The position numbers were made by a program, and so were the translations under genes. The notes under the pieces are model-generated. The model did not search any database. It was not told the DNA's origin and saw nothing but the letters and a program-made list of their open reading frames with translations. A stretch of DNA of 64,000 nt from SLDF01 sp964537925 (GTDB lineage: Bacteria > Bacteroidota > Bacteroidia > Chitinophagales > Saprospiraceae), in NCBI GenBank assembly GCA_964537925.1, contig CAZICV010000001.1:868001-932000 (forward strand), in the 5' to 3' direction. Numbering within the stretch: the first letter of the stretch is position 1; each line of letters begins with the position of its first letter. Shown in pieces: positions 27,313 to 34,900 of this stretch.

Positions 27313-27879
27313 ATGATGAAAACCACCGCCTTAACCATATTGATCTCCCTCCTATCGTACCAACTCCTGACCGCCCAGAGGAATTCGGAGTTTCTTGTCA
27401 TCGAATCATCTCTCGCAGTTCCTGTTGGCAGCAGGTATGCCGATTCATATATCCTGGGCGGGGTCGGGATCTGGAACTACTGGCACCTGCAGGACACACG
27501 GGGCAGGCGAAACGGGCGCCTGGGCCTTAGTCTCCCGCTCAGGCTCTGGTTCTCCGACCCAGGTAAAGTCAATATTCCGGGCTTAAGGAGTATGCTCTCT
27601 GTCGCGACGCTTTTCAGGGTGGATATCCAGCAGCACCCTCAGAAGGACAGCTGGTGGTTTTTTATCGGGGCCGGGCCGGAGCTACGGCAGACCTATTTTG
27701 AAGAGACCGGCGCTACCGCCCTCTCGGTGCAGACGGAGATCGGCTTTAAACGGCGGCAACACTTAGCTATTATCTCCAATGTAGAGCTTGGGTCATCGGC
27801 GAGTTTTGTGGCGCTCTCTCCCGGCCGGACCGGATCGCCCAATCTCGTGAGTCTCTTCGTGCGGATGGGTATATTCTGA
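27313..27879 (+). CDS. predicted outer-membrane beta-barrel-like protein of unknown function
   Basis: 188 residues from ATG 27313 (ATG 27316 is equally possible). A signal peptide (MMKTTALTILISLLSYQLLTAQ) is followed by alternating amphipathic strands (FLVIESSLAVPVG, RNGRLGLSLPLRLWF, WWFFIGAGPELRQTYF, LSVQTEIGFKRR) ending with the aromatic VSLFVRMGIF, as expected for a small outer-membrane barrel. No named family recognised. It lies downstream of the glycine-zipper lipoprotein and just upstream of the broken RHS fragments on the other strand. A weak hairpin CCCCTG/CAGGGG followed by TTTT (27914-27958, long loop) may end this unit. Confidence 0.65.
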   Translation: MMKTTALTILISLLSYQLLTAQRNSEFLVIESSLAVPVGSRYADSYILGGVGIWNYWHLQDTRGRRNGRLGLSLPLRLWFSDPGKVNIPGLRSMLSVATLFRVDIQQHPQKDSWWFFIGAGPELRQTYFEETGATALSVQTEIGFKRRQHLAIISNVELGSSASFVALSPGRTGSPNLVSLFVRMGIF

Positions 27880-27981
27880 ACGGGGTACCGGAAAAGGACA
27901 ACGACCACCAATGCCCCTGCCTTCTTATAAGCCATTGAACGAGAGCAACAGGGGTTTTCCTTTTTACTCTATGTTATGGCT

Positions 27982-28160
27982 TCTGCGGGTGTACTAAGCG
28001 CCAACGGACGATCTCAAAGAATCTGCTAATCGCAGGGTCATAGAAATGAATTCGGGAAACCTCGCTCCGCAGTCGCATCACTCCAGACCGCCCAGCGGCA
28101 TTCGCTCCTTCCCGTTGTACCCGTACGCATTCTCCCGGTGAGCCCGCCTTGTCTTCGTTC
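27982..28160 (-). pseudogene. orphan fragment of the RHS core end (third copy)
   Basis: Clearly related, with substitutions and small indels, to 32606-32772 inside the intact RHS gene: shared runs include CGCTCCTTCCCGTTGTACCC and GAGCCCGCCTTGTC. It encodes, out of frame in places, the conserved end of the RHS repeat core. No tip follows, because the next gene on this side runs the other way. I take it as the remnant of a further displaced tip cassette. Confidence 0.85.
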
Positions 28161-28257
28161 TAGAGTACGTATTAGTACTGCTCATTTCGAAGGAGTACAA
28201 TTTAAGAATGTCCCAAGTTAAAAACTTTACTTACTTACATAAATAAGCAAACAGTGA

Positions 28258-28719
28258 CTATCTCATGAAGTCTATAAAAATAGGAAACGAACGTTCAACC
28301 GCGTCCATCATATCAGACTTTCTACTAAAAATACGATCAAAATCGTCATTGATTGCCATATCTCCGTACTCATCAAATGATACAGACAATATAGTTCTTT
28401 CATTTTCAATGAAATCAAAAACAACTCTACTCGTAAACTGATCCCTGGAAATCCTTCTCTGCCAACTCTGGTCAGGTGTCATTGTTTTTTGAAACTCATG
28501 AATCAAGCTCCTTTCTTTTATCTCTATCTTAAAAATAGAATTTACACGTGTATGATTTGAATCAAAGTCGCCGGGTTGCAACAGGGTGGGCAGACTGTAA
28601 AAGTTTATAACATAAATATTTAGCCTTTGCGCGGGTCTTTCTCCTTGGGCATTCAAGCCATATTCAAACAACAGACTAATTACAAAAATAGCGAATACAT
28701 GAAACAAAAACTTCTTCAT
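28258..28719 (-). CDS. exported small protein, candidate orphan immunity protein
   Basis: 153 residues with a signal peptide (MKKFLFHVFAIFVISLLF...GLNAQ) and an acidic, beta-rich mature part with no recognised domain (for example DFIENERTILSVSFDEYGD). Its start lies eight bases after the stop of a remnant toxin-like reading frame (28728-28886) on the same strand. Position, small size, AT-rich composition and intact frame among broken ones suggest a retained immunity protein acting in the periplasm. It could equally be an unrelated hypothetical gene. Confidence 0.5.
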   Translation of the reverse strand: MKKFLFHVFAIFVISLLFEYGLNAQGERPAQRLNIYVINFYSLPTLLQPGDFDSNHTRVNSIFKIEIKERSLIHEFQKTMTPDQSWQRRISRDQFTSRVVFDFIENERTILSVSFDEYGDMAINDDFDRIFSRKSDMMDAVERSFPIFIDFMR

Positions 28720-28727
28720 ATCAGCGT

Positions 28728-29234
28728 CTATTCAATTTTTTTATTAGATGTAGAACTCTCTGTTTTCACTGTTTTCAGCTCCTTACCACCGTATGACGTC
28801 CTTTGTAACTCTCCCAAGTGCTTAGTCAATGGAATTCCCCATGTTTCTATATTAAACTTTTCTTCTTCATTCTTCCAAGGTTGCATTCAGAGTGCTCCGA
28901 CTACTAGAAAACGATGACGAATCCTTTATGGCATTACTTATACACCCTAATTCATGAATTAAGAGATGTTACAGTAGATAAAGCGTCTTCTGTCTTCAGT
29001 TCTCTAACCCTATTCTTGGATTAGAGGTTACGATTGAGATTTAGGAAGTAAACGCGACCCCACTTCTAACAACAGACACATCATCTTGTGAAAATCACCC
29101 AGAAACGCGACCTCAAACTCATAGCTAGTAGAGCAGGGATCACTTTCACAAAATGCAACATACCTTACCACTATACCCTTAACACATAAAAAGAGATATC
29201 CTTACACTTAAATACATATTCAAAAATAAAAAGA
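28728..29234 (-). pseudogene. decayed RHS-tip-like (toxin) remnant upstream of the 28258-28719 gene
   Basis: The last 52 codons (28728-28886) are open: MQPWKNEEEKFNIETWGIPL is followed by a lysine/serine-rich end. Upstream, the reading continues in other frames interrupted by stops; one frame reads HLLIHELG at about 28960, similar to the HExxH helix of zinc-peptidase-like toxins but lacking the second histidine. I interpret this as the broken C-terminus of a displaced RHS tip. Translation in this region is by eye and the peptidase hint is weak. Confidence 0.45.
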
Positions 29235-29870
29235 TCAGAAGATCTTGTCCTGGTACTTACTCACAAGTAATTGATAATCTATTCTCATTTCTTCACTAAA
29301 TACCAGCATTTCATCTAACGCATTTGCCTGTATTTGCAGCGTAGTAAACATCGTCTGTGCGTCATCACTAAAGCACGATAGAAAATCTCGCTTCACTCTT
29401 TCACTTGTAAAACCCGCTACAGCAATCTCCCATTCTCTTGAACCTAATATCGCCCAATCGTCATCCGGAGAGAACCATGATACCTCTTCCGCACTTATAC
29501 ATATTGAATCACCTGAGCCAACAACAGGGCTTCTAGTTATAATATCATTTATGTCAAAGATCGAAGCAGCTCTATTTATTTTTATTGCACTGTATTTTTC
29601 ATATCGCCTAAAGAAATACTCCGCAGCAGATGGTTTTATGGTATAAAAGAATAGAGCATTTTCGATGCCATTCGCGACGCCATGTTTATCTTGATAAGAC
29701 CTCATGCCATAAATAAAGTCATCATTGAAAATGAAATAAAATTCGATTCCCAGGAATATGTTGAAATTATGCCTAAATGGATTTAGCTTAAAATCCACAT
29801 TCCTGAACAATTCACCAAATCTCCTTTTTATCTCCAGAAATTCAGATTCGATCGAAATAAATTCTACCAT
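29235..29870 (-). CDS. hypothetical cytoplasmic protein, candidate orphan immunity protein
   Basis: 211 residues, no signal peptide or membrane segment, strongly acidic, mixed alpha/beta (MVEFISIESEFLEIKRRFGEL...). No known family recognised. Its ATG shares its A with the TGA stop (29870-29872) of a broken toxin-like frame immediately upstream, a translational-coupling arrangement typical of toxin-immunity pairs. AT-rich relative to the housekeeping genes. Intact over its full length while its upstream partner is not. Confidence 0.55.
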   Translation of the reverse strand: MVEFISIESEFLEIKRRFGELFRNVDFKLNPFRHNFNIFLGIEFYFIFNDDFIYGMRSYQDKHGVANGIENALFFYTIKPSAAEYFFRRYEKYSAIKINRAASIFDINDIITRSPVVGSGDSICISAEEVSWFSPDDDWAILGSREWEIAVAGFTSERVKRDFLSCFSDDAQTMFTTLQIQANALDEMLVFSEEMRIDYQLLVSKYQDKIF

Positions 29871-30309
29871 CAGTCATTTCCTTTTTTGAGTCTAATTTTC
29901 AAATCCGCGCTCTTTGATGCAGCGTCCTTCCTAAAGTCTGCAGAAGGATCTCCTTTTTTACTTGGTCTTGTTATCTAGCTCTTTCCCTTCTGATCGGTAG
30001 TTTATCCGCGAAAGGATCTTTCTGACGGACTATAGTACCTGTCAAATATCGGATTACCCGCTGAACTTTTATCTGATGTTTGATTCGCATTCAAATCTAT
30101 CCATGCCCCATCATCAAACTCTCATTTCCCGTTCTTGTTTTCTACTATCACTCCTTGCTTGTATATCTTCTTCGCTTTATCTCCGGCAGGACATTCAGGG
30201 CAAAGTCCCAACGGTATATGATATAGGGTTGTTCCACGCATACGATGGGCTCTTATCTACTCATGGTCCGCCAGCGAATCGATCTTCTAAAGCACCCGAT
30301 GAAACCAAA
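29870..30309 (-). pseudogene. decayed RHS-tip-like (toxin) remnant upstream of the 29235-29870 gene
   Basis: In one minus-strand frame long stretches are readable between isolated stops: GLCPECPAGDKAKKIYKQGV, GAWIDLNANQTSDKSSAG, NPIFDRYYSPSERSFRG and a lysine-rich end closing at TGA 29872-29870. The CPECPAG cysteine pair resembles a small zinc site. At least three in-frame stops (after NKNGK, SFRG and QKGKS) break it. It directly abuts the start of the following immunity-like gene. Confidence 0.55.
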
Positions 30310-30310
30310 T

Positions 30311-30814
30311 TTACTCGCCAATTTTCTCCCCTTTATTGTTCCAGGCATAATTCTCCTTGATATTAATCCCTATATATTCAGCTTCTGCATTGTACTTTCG
30401 ATATCCATTATGAAAAAAAGTATACATGCTATCGTTGTGATTTTTTTTATCATCGTACAGTTCAATGGACAGAGAACTTGTGGATTTGTTAAATATCTTT
30501 ACTTCATCCTTGGATAAAACAAGCAAACTATTAATGTCTTGCCAAACAATATCTATAGAATTGATATTTATTGTTTTAACATAGCTTTTGGATGGCTTTG
30601 ATACTCCATAGTATTTACCCGGTACAACGTAACACTTGTTCCCTAGACGCTTCCATACCGTAACGCATTTATCATCCGATAAACAGTAAAAACGGCGCGA
30701 CTGGTCAAACCAAACCAAGAACACTGCTATTAAAAGCAGGACAATACCTATTGTTTTAAGTAGCATTCTCCATATTTTGGCCCTGCTAGCCATGGGCTTG
30801 TCATTTTCTGCCAT
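30311..30814 (-). CDS. single-pass membrane protein, candidate orphan immunity protein
   Basis: 167 residues: a short basic N-terminus, one membrane segment (WRMLLKTIGIVLLLIAVFLVWF, about 16-37) and a 130-residue exported domain with FYCLSDDKCVTVWKRLGNKC (three cysteines). No family recognised. Its start lies inside the end of a broken toxin-like frame (stop at 30803-30801), giving a 14-base overlap. This fits an inner-membrane-anchored immunity protein whose toxin partner decayed; the alternative is an unrelated hypothetical. Confidence 0.5.
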   Translation of the reverse strand: MAENDKPMASRAKIWRMLLKTIGIVLLLIAVFLVWFDQSRRFYCLSDDKCVTVWKRLGNKCYVVPGKYYGVSKPSKSYVKTININSIDIVWQDINSLLVLSKDEVKIFNKSTSSLSIELYDDKKNHNDSMYTFFHNGYRKYNAEAEYIGINIKENYAWNNKGEKIGE

Positions 30815-31106
30815 TCTCTTTCAAAGCGTCTCTGTTGGTGTATTTGGCACCCCGCATTATGCCTGGCTCTTTGCGCCTGTTGCGTAGGTTGCCTCTATGT
30901 TACAAAACCTCCTTGTTGATAACTCTGCATGCATCGAAAGCCAATCGGGCAGCTCCCTAGTCTGATACCTTTTACACCCACCACATATCCCGTAGCAAGG
31001 TTACTACATCTTGTGAAGAACCTATCTTTCTGTTAAAGAAGCCTCCCCGGTAGTGATATTGTCCTTGCGTCTCTAGAGTTAATCACAGGTTCCTTGTCTT
31101 AACTAA
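30801..31106 (-). pseudogene. decayed RHS-tip-like (toxin) remnant upstream of the 30311-30814 gene
   Basis: A minus-strand frame reads YHYRGGFFNRKIGSSQDVVT, then RLAFDACRVINKEVL and RRKEPGIMRGAKYTNRDALK, with stops interrupting (after MWWV, KVSD and EVL), and closes at TGA 30803-30801, 14 bases inside the following gene. It is continuous with the duplicated RHS core-plus-tip fragment at 31107-31453, so together these form the broken 3' part of a displaced RHS gene. Confidence 0.6.
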
Positions 31107-31453
31107 ACTGCGACAAAGTCATCTCTATATCCTTACTAAAAGATGAAAACCAGCTCTTCCCATCTGAGGCATTAAAGCCCCCTCATCTCTACTTTTATAT
31201 ATATACTTCGCCGACAGACAATCCCTCTGCTATAGCTCTATCTCGCGCCTGTTCGCCGCTGGCTGATCTCCGCATAAGCCATATACATCTATAAAACGAG
31301 CGAGGTTATTCTACGCGTATGTATACGGAGTCTGTTGCGGAAAGTTACTCGCCAACGGATCGATCTGGAAGAATCTGCCGATCGTCGGGTCGTAGAACCT
31401 CGCTCCGTAGTCGTACCACTCCGGATCACCTTGCGGCATCCGCTCCTTCCCAT
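31107..31453 (-). pseudogene. duplicated, frame-broken RHS core end plus tip start
   Basis: Highly similar over its whole length to 32371-32728 of the intact RHS gene, with several deletions (for example about 11 bases missing after CATCTCTATAT) and substitutions that break the frame. It covers the conserved end of the RHS core (the RFYDP...IGRF region) and the first ~65 residues of the variable tip. Shared runs include GATCGTCGGGTCGTAGAACC and ATCCATATACATCTATAAAA-like sequence. It is the clearest evidence of tip displacement by recombination in this locus. Confidence 0.92.
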
Positions 31454-31563
31454 TTTATAATCTGTGATGTCTGGTGCGTGTTTGTTCGGAGCGAGAAGAA
31501 AAGCTGCTGCTGTCTAGCAACTTTATATTCAGCATAATAATATTAAATGCTTATACTTGCAAC

Positions 31564-31953
31564 TTAAGACTCGCTAAACAACAACGGAAGAATCGAAAAG
31601 AACATCAATATTCCACCAAACAAATACAATAGAACAAAAACCCACCCTCTTCTGCTTTTTATATTGCCTTCGTCTTTGAATTCATCTATATATTTATCCC
31701 ATTTTTTATCACTATAAAAAATAAAATAATTTATCAAACTGAAAACGAAGAAAAATAATATATTCAAATATTTATTGCCAACTAAATAATTTTCATAATC
31801 AAAAACAATTCTCGACAATGCGTATATTGTTAATATATAAAAGCTATGAGTGATTGTCAGCATAAATATAACTGTCGCAATTGGGATGTCGTCTTTTTTG
31901 TTTCTCCTCCAGTTGTACAGTTTATAAATGATATATCGATAAAATCTTACCAT
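31564..31953 (-). CDS. multi-pass membrane protein, candidate immunity protein for the RHS tip
   Basis: 129 residues, strongly hydrophobic, with three to four membrane segments (about 24-50, 62-81 and 103-126) and basic cytoplasmic ends (NWRRNKKDD). No family recognised. It starts four bases after the RHS stop codon on the same strand and is AT-rich like the RHS tip. Immunity proteins against membrane-acting toxins are typically small integral membrane proteins, and the RHS tip is itself hydrophobic and glycine-rich, so I infer that this protein protects the producer. No direct sequence proof. Confidence 0.6.
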   Translation of the reverse strand: MVRFYRYIIYKLYNWRRNKKDDIPIATVIFMLTITHSFYILTIYALSRIVFDYENYLVGNKYLNILFFFVFSLINYFIFYSDKKWDKYIDEFKDEGNIKSRRGWVFVLLYLFGGILMFFSILPLLFSES

Positions 31954-31957
31954 AAAG

Positions 31958-34900
31958 TTATTTCTTATTTATATTCGACTGTGTCGTTGGCGTTGCTCGT
32001 CCCCAATCACCCCACCATCCTGATGCATCACCTATAAAATAAAGTGCTCCAATAGCAAAACCTACAGGCCCTCCAATTAAACTGACATAACCTATCGTGA
32101 CATCTAGCCCAGCCTTAGCCGTCACTCCCCACTTATTACTATTGTTGCCTTCCCATGCATTATATGCTTCTATACCGCTTATCACAGTCTGGGCAGCAAA
32201 CACTCCCCTGCTCATTACCTTAATGGCCTTGGAATATCGCATATCATTAATAGCGGCGTCCGATTTCGCAGCATAGTTGATTAACTCTTCCTTGGCACCA
32301 TTTGCTATACCGAGCGCTCCTAATCCATTTTTAGTTTGTTGCCAGTTGTCTTCCTCTCCTACCCCACCTGACTGCGACAAAGTCATCTCTATATCACTAC
32401 CATACTCCTTACTAAAAGACGAAAACCAGCTCTTCCCATCTGAGACATTAAAGCCCCACTCATCTCCACTTTGATATACATCTCCCGCAGACAATCCTTC
32501 TGCTATAGCTCTATCCCGCTGCCTGTTCGCCGTCGGCTCATCTCCGTATAATCCATATACATCTATAAAACGAATGGGGTTATTATACGCGTATGTATAC
32601 GGAGTCTGTTGTGGAAAGTTACCCGCCAGCGGATCGATCTGCAGGAATCTGCCGATCGTCGGGTCGTAGAACCTCGCTCCGTAATCGTACCACTCCGGAC
32701 CACCTTGCGGCATCCGCTCCTTCCCGTTGTACCCATACGCATTCTCCGGCGAGCCCGCCTTGTCCTCGTTCCACGGGTAAGAGTCGATCACCATGCCAAA
32801 CGGGTAGTAACTCCGCGCCATACGGATATCGTCCTCCACATCGATCTCCTTGTTGTCGTTCTCATCATATACCACCACACGCACATTACCCAGGTGGTCA
32901 CGTATGAAGTACTCCGGCTGCTGCGTCGCGCCTCCCTCAAAGTATACCCGGCCCTCCCTGTGCAGGTAGTACTCCAGCTCCCCGTCCAGGAACACCATGT
33001 TCCCTATATAGGTCCGCGTCCAGTCGTTCGTACCGTCTGAAAAGTACGTCGACAACCGCCGGCCCGATCCGTCGTACGTGTGGCGGATCTCGCCCCCGGC
33101 CGACAGTTCCATCTCTACAGGCTGGTTCAGGTGATTGTACGTCACACTGCCCACACCCGCATACGATGCACTCGTCATATTCCCGTTCGCATCGTACGAG
33201 GCACTACCTCCGGAGCCCTTGAAGCCCACCTCCGGGTCCGCCGACTCCGATACGCCCGTCAGGTATATACCTGACGTGCTGTACAACAGCAGGTCCACCG
33301 TATCTATATCCACCGATCCGTCCGGGCAGATATCCACAATACCCCGTCGCAGGACCTGCTCTATGTTCCCGATATGGTCCTTGTAGCGGACCGTCACACC
33401 AAACTTGTCGTCCGTCGTGTATCCGCCCGCATCCGTCTGCTCCGTATAGAACGCACGACGCATCCGGCCCAACTGGTCGTAATCAAAACCATACACCTGC
33501 GGACGGTTGCCCAGGATCTGCCACTCCATCGCCGACACATCCCCGTTGTATCGCTTCGCCGCCTTCGCCATCTTCAACCCTTCCTCGTAGTACAACCGCT
33601 GACCGAAGATATTGTACTTCGGCGTCGTCACCTCTTCCTCCTCGTCACAGGGGTTCACTACCGGCGTGCGGATATCCTTCTCGATCTGCTTCACCACAAA
33701 CTCGTTCTGGTTCACAGGCGTACCGATCGTCCACAGGTCATTCTTGATATTCGTCGCAAACTGCTGCGCCACCAGGTTCCGGTTCGACGCCGTGATCATC
33801 ACCGCAGGGTAGTTGTACGTCAGCTGCGCATTGTACGGCGGCGGGTCAGGTACACCGTCCGCACTCCACGTCATCTTCTTATTGATCACCGTCGTATCCA
33901 GCGTCACCGTATTGTACAGCTTCGCCGTATAGTCCAGCTTGTATGCCTTGATCACCGGCGGAATCACATAAAAGTCGATCTTGATCTTCGGATCCACCAC
34001 CACCCACGGCTCATCGTCGCACTCAAACTTTTCCTCTTCCTCCCGGTCGCACAGCGCTACCTTGTCTCCGCCCGACTCCAGCGCGTTGATCTCTCTTATC
34101 CAACCCCGGTCGTGGTGCTCGTACGTCTGGCCGATATACCCGCCCATCAGCTTGTCCGACAGCCAGTCGTTGTCGTTGTATGTATATGTCCCGATACTCG
34201 TGTTCGTACCGTTGATCTGTACCTTCTCTCCCGACACACGCAGCTTCTTCGCATCGTAGTTGTACGAGTGGCTGATCGACGCCGTCTGCCCTGAGTGCGT
34301 GATCGTACTTACTTCCGATTCCACCCCGCCACGCACATTGTTCGTCAGCGTCACCTGCACCGAGGTCATATCCGGCCAGCTCTCCGTGTAACCGCTCAGG
34401 TGACCCAGCGCATCGTAGCCCGTATAGTTCCGCTCTATGAACCCGCTCAGATCCTCCACGTATATCTTCTCCTTCTTCAGCTTGCCCGTCGCAGAGCCGC
34501 TACCGGCTGCATAGTACTCATACTCACGCATCAGCTGCAGCCCCAGTACCCCGTCACGCCACTCACGGTACGGGCGGCTCATCGCATCGTATTCATAGCG
34601 CATGATATGGCCATTACCGTCCGTCATCGTCTGTATATTCCCACGCATATCATATGTGTAGGCACGGTACGATCCGCCCGGTACCGTCGCCTTCTTCAGC
34701 TTCCGGTCCCCGTAGTACTCGTACTGGTAGTTCTGGCCCGTCGGGCCCGATATCTGCTCCACCTGAAGCTGGTTGTTGTACGCATACGACGTCACCGACC
34801 AACCTCCCATCGGGTAGTCTACGTCCAGCGCCTGGCGACGGATCATCACCAGGTTGCCCAACTGGTCGTAGTAACGGAACGACAACTGGTTGTTCTCATC

